Source: Pseudomonas sp. BN417
Lineage (GTDB): Bacteria; Pseudomonadota; Gammaproteobacteria; Pseudomonadales; Pseudomonadaceae
NCBI RefSeq assembly: GCF_029871205.1
Contig: NZ_SSOJ01000156.1
Coordinates: 36,148-100,147 of the forward strand
Direction of reading: 5' to 3'
DNA: 64,000 bases
Position numbers and translations under genes: made by a program. The notes under the pieces were generated by a model that saw nothing but the letters and a program-made list of their open reading frames with translations, did no database searches and had not been told where the DNA came from. This document shows positions 1-11,983 of the stretch, piece after piece. Within the stretch, counting starts at the first letter, position 1, and the number at the start of each line of letters is the position of its first letter.

Positions 1-2
1 CC

Positions 3-3956
<3,954 letters not shown>

Positions 3957-3967
3957 GTTGGGCCGAG

Positions 3968-3995
3968 TGTGGGGGCGAATTCACTCGCCCCCACA
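3968..3995. terminator. Hairpin after lhr (REP-like)
   Basis: An 11-bp perfect stem (TGTGGGGGCGA at 3968-3978 with TCGCCCCCACA at 3985-3995) and a 6-base loop lie 11 bases after the lhr stop. It belongs to the same family as the larger TGTGGGGGCGAATTC palindromes elsewhere in the window. It has no T-run, so it could be a transcript-end stabiliser rather than an intrinsic terminator. A second hairpin (GTTGGGC/GCCCAAC, 4027-4053) follows. Confidence 0.45.
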
Positions 3996-4213
3996 GGTAA
4001 AGCGTCTCCGGCTCGCGCACCCGTAGGTTGGGCAGAGCTCCGCGAAGCCCAACGAACCTTGCGCGGAGCAATGACCTGTCGATGTGGGGCCTAACCACTT
4101 GAAATAGCTCGAAATTGATCCACCCCCGCCAAGGCCGCGCCACACCTGGCCCCTGGCCATCGCCCGACAGCTTATCCACAGCTTCATCCACTGCCTTTGT
4201 GGGTAACCGTTCG

Positions 4214-4972
4214 TCAGCCTTCGCCGGACTTATCCACAGTCATGAGCGGGTCGAGGAGGGCGCACATGCTGCGCCAGTGGGAGCCTTCCCAGTACAGGCG
4301 CTGGCAGGCGTCGCAGCTGAGGAAGCGCGAGTAGAGCGCGCCGATGCGCGGCGGCAGGCGCGGGCGGGCGAGTTCCGCGTCGATCTCCCGCAAGGGGCGG
4401 TTGCAGTGCAGGCAGCGGCTGAAGGGGCGGGCGCTGCGGGCCAGGTCCAGGCGCTCGAAGAGTTCGCGCAGCTGCAGGGCCGGTTTCAGGGCATGCACGT
4501 AGCAGCCGTGGCTGATGATGCGGCGCTTGAGCAGCTCGCGGTCGCGGGTCAGCACGATGCGCCCCTCATGGGCGGCGATCTCGGCGATCTCGCCATCCTC
4601 GAAACAGTTGTCGTAGAGGGTGTCGAAGCCGCTCATGCGCAGCAGGCTGGCCAGCCCCCCGAGGTGGGCGTCGGCGACGAAGCGCAGCACGCGCATCGGC
4701 TGGGCCCGCACCTTGAGCAGCGGGCTGATGTCCAGGGTCTCGAACTTGGGATAGACAGCCAGGCGGTCGCCGTCGAGGATCAGCCGATCGAAGCCGACCG
4801 ACTCGCCATTGAGCAGTACCAGTTCCACCTCCGTATGGGGCACGCCCAAGGCCTCGATCATGTGCTTGACCGTGGCCGCCCGCGCACAGGCGCAGGTGAA
4901 GGCTTGCCGACGCCTTTCAGCCGGCAGGAAGTCGTTGAGCTCCTCATAGAAGCGGAAGGTTGCGCTGGCCAT
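4214..4972 (-). CDS. Mut7-C RNase domain protein with N-terminal ubiquitin-like domain
   Basis: 252-residue protein of the Mut7-C family. The first roughly 80 residues look like the Mut7-C ubiquitin-like domain (it begins MASATFRFYEELNDFLP). The rest looks like a PIN-type RNase domain: VADAHLGGLASLLRMSGFDT, then IVLTRDRELL, and a C-terminal zinc ribbon with CLHC and CDAC pairs. A putative RNase or toxin-like nuclease; the substrate is unknown. The start at 4972 is chosen because the family N terminus begins there; an in-frame extension to 5032 exists but would run up to the peroxiredoxin stop. Same strand as the peroxiredoxin gene, 56 bases downstream of it. Confidence 0.85.
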   Translation of the reverse strand: MASATFRFYEELNDFLPAERRRQAFTCACARAATVKHMIEALGVPHTEVELVLLNGESVGFDRLILDGDRLAVYPKFETLDISPLLKVRAQPMRVLRFVADAHLGGLASLLRMSGFDTLYDNCFEDGEIAEIAAHEGRIVLTRDRELLKRRIISHGCYVHALKPALQLRELFERLDLARSARPFSRCLHCNRPLREIDAELARPRLPPRIGALYSRFLSCDACQRLYWEGSHWRSMCALLDPLMTVDKSGEG

Positions 4973-5028
4973 GCAGGACAGTATGGCAGCCCGCAGGCGC
5001 GCCCTCCCGACGGAGGGCGCGCGAGCGG

Positions 5029-5682
5029 TCATTTCGGCTGGGCGACTACCCGCAGGTAGGGCTTGAGGGTCTTGTAGCCCTGCGGATATTTCTTCTGCGC
5101 GTCCTCGTCCGACACCGAGGTGGGGATGATCACGTCGTCGCCCGGCCGCCAGTTCACCGGTGTGGCCACCGTGTGCTTGGCGTTCAGCTGCAACGAGTCC
5201 AGCAGACGCAGCACCTCGTCGAAGTTGCGCCCGGCGCTCATGGGGTAGACCAGCATGGCCTTGACCTTCTTGTCCGGGCCGACGATGAACACCGAGCGCA
5301 CTGTGGCGTTGTCCACGGCGGTGCGCGGGCCGCCGCTGGCATTGGGGTGGATCATGTCGTAGAGCTTGGCCACGGTGAGGTTTTCGTCACCGATCATCGG
5401 GTAGTTCACCGCATGGCCCTGGGTTTCCTCGATATCGCCGACCCACTTGCGGTGATCACTGACCGGGTCGACCGAAAGGCCCACCACCTTGGTGTTGCGC
5501 TTGTCGAATTCGGGCTTGAGCTTGGCCATGTAGCCCAGCTCGGTGGTGCAGACCGGGGTGAAGTCTTTCGGGTGGGAGAACAGGATGGCCCACTGGTCGC
5601 CGATCCACTGGTGGAAATTGAGGGTGCCTTCGGTGGTTTCGGCCGTGAAGTCCGGGGCCTCGTCGCCAATACGTATTGCCAT
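5029..5682 (-). CDS. 1-Cys peroxiredoxin (Prx6 family, LsfA-like)
   Basis: 217-residue thiol peroxidase that reduces hydrogen peroxide and organic hydroperoxides in the cytosol. The peroxidatic cysteine is C45 in FTPVCTTELG. The length and the long C-terminal domain (KVKAMLVYPMSAGRNFDEVLR) are those of the Prx6/1-Cys group, and no resolving cysteine is evident. An ideal Shine-Dalgarno (AGGAGGT) lies 7 bases before the ATG. Pseudomonads use a homologue (LsfA) in oxidative stress and sulfur-starvation responses. It carries no copy of the steroid-cluster operator, so it is probably outside that regulon. Confidence 0.93.
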   Translation of the reverse strand: MAIRIGDEAPDFTAETTEGTLNFHQWIGDQWAILFSHPKDFTPVCTTELGYMAKLKPEFDKRNTKVVGLSVDPVSDHRKWVGDIEETQGHAVNYPMIGDENLTVAKLYDMIHPNASGGPRTAVDNATVRSVFIVGPDKKVKAMLVYPMSAGRNFDEVLRLLDSLQLNAKHTVATPVNWRPGDDVIIPTSVSDEDAQKKYPQGYKTLKPYLRVVAQPK

Positions 5683-5953
5683 GTTCGACCTCCTATCTGG
5701 TGGCTGGGGAAGAGCCGTCGCTGCGGCAGCCGATTTAGCAGGCCGGGCGGGCGCCTCGGACCTGTCGGGGGTAACAGTATAGGTCTCCCTCCCGCGCCTG
5801 CCCGGACGGCGCTGGATCAGTGGTCATGCGGCGGGGCTGACGGACTGCTATTCCTACCCAGAAGAGGGCATCGGACGGGGCAGTGTCTCCGTGACCGGGA
5901 CTGCCCGGGTCGCCAACCGGCCGCATGGGCCCGGGCGCGACGGGAGGTGTCGA

Positions 5954-6784
5954 ATGGTCAAGCATGAAAACGGGCGGTCCGACCGCTCCCCTGCAGAGGT
6001 GTACGAGGCATTCTTCGTTCCGGCCCTGTTCCAGCAGTGGGGCGCACGGGTGGCTGCCGAGGCCGGCATCACCTCCGGCCAGCGGGTGCTCGATGTGGCC
6101 TGTGGTACCGGGGTGCTGGCCTGTGCTGCGGCCGAGCGTGCCGGACCCGAGGCCGAGGTGGTGGGGCTCGACGCCAATGCGGAGATGCTTGCCGTGGCCC
6201 GGCGCAAATCGGCGTCCATCGAGTGGCTGGAAGGGCGGGCCGAAGCCCTGCCATTTCCTGACGGGAGTTTCGATGCAGTCGTGAGTCAGTTCGGTTTCAT
6301 GTTCTTCGACGACCGGCCAGCCGCCCTGCGGGAAATGTGCCGCGTGCTGCGGCCCGGCGGAAACCTCGCCGTCGCCGTGTGCGATGGGCTCGAGCACTCG
6401 CCCGGCTACGCCGCTCTCGCCGAGCTGTTGCAGCGACTGTTCGGCGACCAGGTGGCCAATGCGTTCCGCGCACCGTTCGTGCTCGGCGACGAGCGATTGT
6501 TGCTGGCGCTCTGCAGCGAGGCGGGTATCACCGATGCCAAGGTCATGCGGCACGAGGGTACGGTGCGTTTTCCCTCCATCGACGCCTTGATCTCCACCGA
6601 GCGAGCCTGCGTGTGGACCCTTGGCGGCATGCTCGACGAAGGGCAGTTCGCGCGGTTGCGGCAGGAGGCGGAGCCGGCGCTGCGCGGGTTTGCCGCAGCC
6701 GATGGCTCGGTCGCCTTCGCCATGCCGGCTCTCGTCATCACGGCACACAAGGGCGACAGCGTGGAGTGCGGCTGGGTTGCCTGA
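5954..6784 (+). CDS. Class I SAM-dependent methyltransferase
   Basis: 276-residue methyltransferase of the UbiE/Methyltransf_11 type. SAM motif I is VLDVACGTGVLA, followed by the acidic VVGLDAN loop, and the FDAVVSQFGFMFF segment forms the post-I region. The C-terminal half resembles small-molecule methyltransferases. The start at 5954 has GGGAGG five bases upstream and gives the usual N terminus; the frame is open further upstream. Substrate unknown. The next gene (GYD protein) is 135 bases away on the same strand. No cluster operator was found upstream. Confidence 0.85.
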   Translation: MVKHENGRSDRSPAEVYEAFFVPALFQQWGARVAAEAGITSGQRVLDVACGTGVLACAAAERAGPEAEVVGLDANAEMLAVARRKSASIEWLEGRAEALPFPDGSFDAVVSQFGFMFFDDRPAALREMCRVLRPGGNLAVAVCDGLEHSPGYAALAELLQRLFGDQVANAFRAPFVLGDERLLLALCSEAGITDAKVMRHEGTVRFPSIDALISTERACVWTLGGMLDEGQFARLRQEAEPALRGFAAADGSVAFAMPALVITAHKGDSVECGWVA

Positions 6785-6919
6785 ACGGCAGGCAAGGCCG
6801 GTATCGGACAGGGGAGATTCAGTGTGCGGAAGGCAGATCTGGCGAGGGGGCGGCCACTCTCCAGATGATGGTTTCCGAAGCGGCGGCCGCCATCCAGCAA
6901 CCTGAACAGGAGCTAGAGA

Positions 6920-7210
6920 ATGGCTACGTACATCACGCTTGCCAACTTCACCGACCAGGGCATTCGGTCCGTCAAGGATTCCCCGGAGCGCTTCCTGGCC
7001 TTCAAGGCCATGGCCGAGCAGCTCGGCGTTTCGGTCAAGGCGGCCTACTGGACGGTCGGCAACTACGACATAGTGCTGGTCGTCGAAGGGTCCGACGAGG
7101 CCGCGACCACGCTGCTGCTGAAGGTCGGCATGCTGGGCAATGTCAGGACCCAGACGCTGCGAGGATACTCGGAGCAGGAGTTCCGGGGCATCGTCGGCAA
7201 ACTGTCGTAA
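6920..7210 (+). CDS. GYD domain-containing protein
   Basis: Small 96-residue protein of the GYD family (ferredoxin-like alpha-beta fold). It begins MATYITLANFTDQGIRSVKD and has the typical YWTVGNYDIVLVVEG and RTQTLRGYSEQEF segments. Family members are of unknown biochemical role and often sit beside oxidative catabolic genes. CAGGAG precedes the ATG by about 9 bases. It may be cotranscribed with the methyltransferase upstream. Confidence 0.85.
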   Translation: MATYITLANFTDQGIRSVKDSPERFLAFKAMAEQLGVSVKAAYWTVGNYDIVLVVEGSDEAATTLLLKVGMLGNVRTQTLRGYSEQEFRGIVGKLS

Positions 7211-7274
7211 CGGGCGGTAGATCGCTATCCAGGGCGGTGCCAGGCAAGGGATGCCCGGCACCGGCCTGTTCCCG

Positions 7275-8006
7275 TCAGCCCGCAGCCACTTTCAGCAGGT
7301 ACTGGCTGGTGGGCAGCACATCGATCCTGTCGAAGTCGATGAAGCGGTTGCAGCTGTCCATCATCGCCGCCAGGTTCTTCTGGAACTTCGCCTCGTCGCC
7401 CACCGCATCGAAGAAGGCCATGGGATCGGTCATGGCGGCCGGCGGGAAGGCTTCCTCGACTATGGCGTCCAGCGGCGCGGCGCCGTGGGTCAGGGCGCGC
7501 ACCACCAGGTTCTGCACGTAGAGGAAGTTGTCCTGGGTGTCGATGGCCACCCGGGTGTGGTGATTGCGCCAGATATCCAGCCAGGCCTCCCGGGTCAGGC
7601 GCGGCGGGCAGCTGAGGAAGGCGATCTGCGAAAAGCCGTGGGTACGCTGGCCGGGTTGGGCCGGGAAGCGGGTATTGCGAATGGCTACCGATTCGCTCAC
7701 CAGATAGGCCGCCTGGCGGCTCGAGATCTCGGTGAGCACATCGTCGAACGGGCGGCGGGACTCGGTGTTGGCGCTGTCGACCCAGAGCGACAGGGTGGCG
7801 TCCGGCAGCGGCCGGTTATTCTCCTGGCGCAGGCCGGCGGCGGGGGCCACATCGGCATCCGCCAGGTTCAGTTGCAGGCCACGGGCGCCCAGGGTGAAGA
7901 GACGTTCGGCGACTTCACCGCGCAGGCGTTCGGCGAAGGCGTCGAGGCTGACCTGTGGCGCGCGCCACAGGGTGTAGATGATCTTTTCCACGGCAAGGTC
8001 CCTCAT
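7275..8006 (-). CDS. EthD-domain protein of the steroid regulon
   Basis: 243 residues. The second half has the EthD-type signature LTREAWLDIWRNHHT and a first half of similar size suggests two dimeric alpha-beta-barrel repeats. EthD-like proteins accompany oxidative degradation systems; some are accessory factors, others small-molecule isomerases or lyases, and the role here is unknown. The start at 8006 gives the family N terminus (MRDLAVEKIIYTLWR); the ribosome site is weak. The 19-bp cluster operator lies 65 bases upstream (8072-8090), so it is the leftmost member of the regulon, although fusA2 separates it from the rest. Confidence 0.8.
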   Translation of the reverse strand: MRDLAVEKIIYTLWRAPQVSLDAFAERLRGEVAERLFTLGARGLQLNLADADVAPAAGLRQENNRPLPDATLSLWVDSANTESRRPFDDVLTEISSRQAAYLVSESVAIRNTRFPAQPGQRTHGFSQIAFLSCPPRLTREAWLDIWRNHHTRVAIDTQDNFLYVQNLVVRALTHGAAPLDAIVEEAFPPAAMTDPMAFFDAVGDEAKFQKNLAAMMDSCNRFIDFDRIDVLPTSQYLLKVAAG

Positions 8007-8071
8007 GAGGCAGTGACGGCGGCCAGGATTCGGCCGGGCAGGCAGACCATGCCGTGCGGCGCCCGGCCATG

Positions 8072-8090
8072 CATCGTCCGGGCGGACTAG
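8072..8090 (-). promoter_or_regulatory. Cluster operator A, upstream of the EthD gene
   Basis: Reads CTAGTCCGCCCGGACGATG towards the gene: arms TAGTCC and GGACGA around 4 bases. The 3' end is 65 bases before the start codon at 8006. One of twelve matching sites in the window. Confidence 0.75.
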
Positions 8091-8296
8091 CGGATGAGCG
8101 GCCGGTGGCCTGGCGGTGGCGGTGCTAGCGTTAGAGAAGGGGGAGGTGCCGGCCATCGGTAGCGCCATGCCCTTACGGCAGGGCCGCCCGGTCCTTCGCC
8201 GCCCACAACTTTCCAGTTCCGAGTCGGTGCCGCCTGGTGCCGCCGGCGGGCGTGCGGCCTAGCCCCAACCCATAAACCCGCACGGAGGTGATTGCC

Positions 8297-10399
8297 ATGG
8301 CCCGTACAACCCCCATCAGCCATTACCGCAACATCGGCATAGTGGCCCACGTGGATGCCGGCAAGACCACCACCACCGAACGGGTTCTCTACTACACCGG
8401 GGTCAACCACAAGATGGGCGAGGTGCACGACGGCGCCGCGACCATGGACTGGATGGTCCAGGAGCAGGAGCGCGGCATCACCATCACCTCGGCGGCCACC
8501 ACCGCCTTCTGGACCGGCTCGCGCAAGCAGCTGGAGAAATTCCGCATCAACATCATCGACACCCCCGGCCACGTCGACTTCACCATCGAGGTGGAGCGCT
8601 CCCTGCGGGTGCTCGACGGCGCAGTGGTGGTGTTCAGCGGCGCCGACGGCGTGGAGCCGCAGTCCGAAACCGTCTGGCGCCAGGCCGACAAGTACCATGT
8701 GCCGCGCATCGCCTACGTGAACAAGATGGACCGCGCCGGTGCCGACTTCCTGCGGGTGGTGGAGCAGATCAAGAAGCGCCTCGGCCATACCCCGGTGCCC
8801 ATCCAGCTGCCCATCGGCCAGGAGGAGAACTTCCACGGCCAGATCGACCTGATCCGCATGAAGGCCATCTACTGGAACGATACCGACCAGGGCGCCACTC
8901 CCCGTGAGGAGGAGATACCTGGCGAACTGCTGGACCAGGCCCGGCACTGGCGCAACGTAATGCTGGAGGTCGCGGCCGAGGCCAATGAAGAGCTGATGAC
9001 CAAATACCTCGACGAAGGCGACCTCTCGGAGGAGGAGATCAAGACCGGCCTGCGCATCCGCACCCTGTCCTGCGAAGTGGTGCCAGCGGTATGCGGTTCT
9101 TCCTTCAAGAACAAGGGCGTGCCGCTGGTACTCGACTCGGTCGTCGAGCTGCTGCCGGCACCGACCGAGATCCCCTCCATCCGCGGCACTCACCCGGATC
9201 ATCCGGAGAAGGAGGACGAACGTCACGCCGACGACAGCGAACCCTTCTCCGCGCTGGCCTTCAAGATCGCCACCGACCCCTTCGTCGGCACCCTGACCTT
9301 CATCCGCGTCTACTCCGGCGTGCTGAACTCCGGCGATGCCGTGCTCAATTCGGTGAAGGGCAAGAAGGAACGGGTCGGCCGCATGGTGCAGATGCACGCC
9401 AACCACCGCGCCGAGATCAAGGAAGTGCGCGCCGGTGACATCGCCGCGCTGATCGGCATGAAGGACGTCACCACCGGCGACACCCTGTGCGACCTCAACA
9501 AGCCCATAGTGCTGGAGCGCATGGACTTCCCTGAACCGGTGATCTCCATCGCCGTCGAACCCAAGACCAAGGCCGACCAGGAAAAAATGGGCATCGCGCT
9601 GGCCAAGCTGGCTCAGGAAGACCCCTCGTTCCGGGTCAAGACCGACGAGGAAACCGGGCAGACCATCATTTCCGGCATGGGCGAGTTGCACCTGGACATC
9701 ATCGTCGACCGCATGAAGCGCGAGTTCAGCGTCGAGGCCAACACCGGCAAGCCGCAAGTGGCCTACCGCGAGGCGATCCGCAAGACCTGCGAGATCGAAG
9801 GCAGGTTCGTCCGCCAGTCCGGTGGCCGCGGCCAGTACGGTCACTGCTGGATTCGTTTCGCCCCGGCGGACGAAGGGGAGGAGGGCCTGGCGTTCAGCAA
9901 TGAAGTGGTCGGTGGCGCCATTCCCCGCGAGTTCATCCCGGCCATCCAGAAGGGCGTCGAGGAGCAGATGAAGAACGGTGTGATCGCCGGCTACCCGCTG
10001 CTGGGCCTGAAGGCCGCGGTGTTCGACGGCTCGTTCCACGACGTGGATTCCAGCGAGATGGCCTTCAAGATCGCCGCCTCCATGGCTACCAAGCAGCTGT
10101 CGCAGAAGGGCGGCGCGGTGCTGCTGGAACCGGTGATGAAACTGGAAGTGGTGACGCCCGAGGACTACATGGGCGACATCATGGGCGACCTCAACCGCCG
10201 CCGTGGCCTGATCCACGGCATGGAAGACGGGCTCTCGGGCAAGATCATCCGCGCCGAAGTACCCCTCGGCGAGATGTTCGGCTACGCCACCGACGTGCGC
10301 TCCATGTCCCAGGGCCGCGCCAGCTTCTCCATGGAGTTCGCCCGTTACGCCGAAGCCCCGGCGAGCATTGCCGAGGCGATCGTGAAGAAGTCGGGGTAA
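8297..10399 (+). CDS. fusA2: Elongation factor G, second-copy type
   Basis: 700-residue ribosomal translocase GTPase. G1 is [10 protein letters not shown]2 region RGITIT, G3 DTPGHVDF and G4 NKMD, followed by domains II-V with the conserved GMGELHLDI and GRGQYGH segments. The start at 8297 has GGAGGTGA at the proper distance; a GTG at 8288 is also in frame but lies on the Shine-Dalgarno. It stands alone with no rpsL, rpsG or tufA neighbours, as expected for a second EF-G copy (FusA2) in Pseudomonas. It shows no cluster operator on its own side and seems an ordinary gene embedded in the steroid region. Confidence 0.93.
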   Translation: MARTTPISHYRNIGIVAHVDAGKTTTTERVLYYTGVNHKMGEVHDGAATMDWMVQEQERGITITSAATTAFWTGSRKQLEKFRINIIDTPGHVDFTIEVERSLRVLDGAVVVFSGADGVEPQSETVWRQADKYHVPRIAYVNKMDRAGADFLRVVEQIKKRLGHTPVPIQLPIGQEENFHGQIDLIRMKAIYWNDTDQGATPREEEIPGELLDQARHWRNVMLEVAAEANEELMTKYLDEGDLSEEEIKTGLRIRTLSCEVVPAVCGSSFKNKGVPLVLDSVVELLPAPTEIPSIRGTHPDHPEKEDERHADDSEPFSALAFKIATDPFVGTLTFIRVYSGVLNSGDAVLNSVKGKKERVGRMVQMHANHRAEIKEVRAGDIAALIGMKDVTTGDTLCDLNKPIVLERMDFPEPVISIAVEPKTKADQEKMGIALAKLAQEDPSFRVKTDEETGQTIISGMGELHLDIIVDRMKREFSVEANTGKPQVAYREAIRKTCEIEGRFVRQSGGRGQYGHCWIRFAPADEGEEGLAFSNEVVGGAIPREFIPAIQKGVEEQMKNGVIAGYPLLGLKAAVFDGSFHDVDSSEMAFKIAASMATKQLSQKGGAVLLEPVMKLEVVTPEDYMGDIMGDLNRRRGLIHGMEDGLSGKIIRAEVPLGEMFGYATDVRSMSQGRASFSMEFARYAEAPASIAEAIVKKSG

Positions 10400-10415
10400 G
10401 GCCGTGGAGTCGAAT

Positions 10416-10513
10416 TGTGGGGGCGAATTCATTCGCTGAGCAGGCCGAAGGGCTGCCCTGCGGATCTGACAGGGGCTGCTGCACAGCCTTTAGCGAATGA
10501 ATTCGCCCCCACA
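10416..10513. repeat. REP palindrome, GAATTC type
   Basis: Outer arms TGTGGGGGCGAATTCATTCG and its reverse complement enclose about 54 bases. Near-identical units occur at 13297-13394 and 20311-20408, and shorter relatives at 3968-3995 and 17683-17724. Typical non-autonomous REP-doublet structure. Confidence 0.85.
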
Positions 10514-10547
10514 GGAAAAGCCAGCCCAGCCTCGTGCCATCCAAAAG

Positions 10548-10573
10548 AAAAACGGGCCTTGAAGGCCCGTTTT
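10548..10573. terminator. Bidirectional intrinsic terminator
   Basis: Stem AAAACGGGCC / GGCCCGTTTT with loop TTGAA between convergent fusA2 and the luciferase-like gene. An A-run on one side and a T-run on the other allow termination in both directions. Confidence 0.8.
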
Positions 10574-10593
10574 CCATTCCACACTTCCGCTGC

Positions 10594-11727
10594 TCAGGTC
10601 AGTCCGTTCTGTTTGCGGAAGTAGGGAATCACGTGCTCGCCGATGTTCTTCAGGGTCTCCAGCTGGGCCCACTGCGGCACAGTGCCCATCTGGCAGATGA
10701 AGAGGATCTCATCGGCGCCGGCGTCGATCAGGCGTTGCACGTAGCCGATGCAGTCCGCCACGGTGCCGTAGGCATGGTTGGGGTTCATCATCGCCATGGT
10801 CGGGTCGGAGAAGTCCACCTTGACTTCCTCGGAGGCGAAGCGCGACTTGATCACCGCCTGGCCATTGCCGTCGACGAAGGTGTCGTCCTTCCACTTCTCC
10901 GGGTCCGGGCGCTCGCCGCCGGCGTACCAGTAGGCCAGGGACTCCATGAAGTAGCGCTGGCCACGGATGCCGATATGGCGGGCCTTCTCGTTGTCGTCGA
11001 GGACGATGGCCGGGCACAGGGCGGCGATATGGCGGTTGGGACGGAAGCCCACCTGGTTTTTCTCGTCACGGTTGTCCCAGGCCTCGTGGTACACGGCGAC
11101 CTTCTTGGCAATTTCCTCGGGACCACCGAAGCCCAGTACCAGGGCGCCCATGCCGCGGCCGCCGGCGTTCTTCAGCGACTCGGTGTTGGTGCAGGCCAGG
11201 TACATCGGCGGGTGCGGGTCCTGGTAGGGCTTGGGATGGATGGGGCGCTTGGGGATCTTCACGAAGTCGCCGTTATGTTCGATCTCGTCCTGCACGAACA
11301 TCTTCGGGATCAGGTACATGGCTTCGTCGATCTGCGGCTGCAGGGTGGCCAGGTCGTAGCCGAAGGTGCCGGCTTCCTGCTGGGTGCCGCCCTTGCCCAC
11401 GCCGAAGTGCACGCGGCCCTTGGACAGAAGATCGAGGGTGGCGATGCGCTCAGCCACCTTCACCGGATGGTTCATCGCCGGCGGCAGGCAGACCACGCCG
11501 TGGCCGATGCCGATGCGCTCGGTCTTGCCGGCGACGAAGGCGAGCATGGTCTCCGGAGCGGACATGTGCGAGTAGTTGGTCAGTGCGGTGTGTTCCACGC
11601 ACCAGAAGGTGTCGAAGCCGAGCTTGTCGGCGAGCACGGCCTGCTCGACGGTTTCGTCGAAGATGCGACGGTCGCCTTCGCGGCTGCTGTCGATCGTCTG
11701 TGCCTCGTAGATCAGGGAGAATTTCAT
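10594..11727 (-). CDS. Luciferase-like (LLM class) flavin-dependent monooxygenase
   Basis: 377-residue TIM-barrel protein of the bacterial-luciferase family, which oxidises substrates with O2 and reduced flavin. Family segments seen: DKLGFDTFWCVEHT, RIGIGHGVVCLPPAMNHPV, LDLLSKGRVHFGVGKG. The natural electron source could be the flavin reductase gene at 13504. The start at 11727 gives the standard N terminus MKFSLIYEAQ. Operator B lies 83 bases upstream and an AACAACAA motif lies 11 bases before the ATG, tying it to the steroid regulon. The step it catalyses is not known; oxygenation of a steroid or of a seco-intermediate is an inference. Confidence 0.85.
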   Translation of the reverse strand: MKFSLIYEAQTIDSSREGDRRIFDETVEQAVLADKLGFDTFWCVEHTALTNYSHMSAPETMLAFVAGKTERIGIGHGVVCLPPAMNHPVKVAERIATLDLLSKGRVHFGVGKGGTQQEAGTFGYDLATLQPQIDEAMYLIPKMFVQDEIEHNGDFVKIPKRPIHPKPYQDPHPPMYLACTNTESLKNAGGRGMGALVLGFGGPEEIAKKVAVYHEAWDNRDEKNQVGFRPNRHIAALCPAIVLDDNEKARHIGIRGQRYFMESLAYWYAGGERPDPEKWKDDTFVDGNGQAVIKSRFASEEVKVDFSDPTMAMMNPNHAYGTVADCIGYVQRLIDAGADEILFICQMGTVPQWAQLETLKNIGEHVIPYFRKQNGLT

Positions 11728-11738
11728 GCGCTTGGCCC

Positions 11739-11746
11739 TTGTTGTT
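11739..11746 (-). promoter_or_regulatory. Hfq/Crc-type CA motif in the LLM leader
   Basis: AAGAACAACAAG on the coding strand contains AACAACAA and AAGAACAA, both matching AAnAAnAA, 11 bases before the ATG. In pseudomonads this motif near a start codon binds Hfq/Crc and represses translation when preferred carbon is present. Confidence 0.6.
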
Positions 11747-11810
11747 CTTGGTTCGGTCAACCCGGAATGCCGAGTCTTGGACGCATGGTGTTGGATCGGC
11801 AGCGCGGCTG

Positions 11811-11829
11811 AATCCTCCAAAAAGACTAG
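11811..11829 (-). promoter_or_regulatory. Cluster operator B, upstream of the LLM gene
   Basis: Reads CTAGTCTTTTTGGAGGATT towards the gene, a weaker match that shares TGGAGGAT with operator C. The 3' end is 83 bases before the start at 11727. Confidence 0.6.
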
Positions 11830-11849
11830 TCACCTTGATCCGCCGGAAA

Positions 11850-11880
11850 GCACGACGCCCGCGCAGGGCGGGCGTCGTGC
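11850..11880 (-). terminator. Strong hairpin after the hsaA-like gene
   Basis: 13-bp perfect stem (GCACGACGCCCGC / GCGGGCGTCGTGC) with a 5-base loop, between the hsaA-like stop and the LLM promoter. On the minus strand only TTTCC follows, so termination is likely but not classical. Confidence 0.55.
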
Positions 11881-11900
11881 GGTATTGCGGTTCGCTTTTC

Positions 11901-11972
11901 GTAGGATGGGTGGAGCTTGCGATACCCATCGATCCGCGGTGATGGGTATCGCTCCGCTCCACGCCATCCTAC
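11901..11972. repeat. GTAGGATGGGTGGAG palindrome
   Basis: Imperfect inverted repeat with arms GTAGGATGGGTGGAG and its complement ending CCATCCTAC, and inner arms GATACCCATC / GATGGGTATC. A second copy is at 26673-26743 and a half copy near 17608-17639. A dispersed non-coding repeat of the genome. Confidence 0.75.
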
Positions 11973-11983
11973 AGGGCGCTGCT

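Noticed and set aside
8087..10432. A 781-codon open frame antisense to fusA2
   Set aside because: His/Gly/Leu-rich composition typical of a shadow frame; the sense frame is an intact EF-G.
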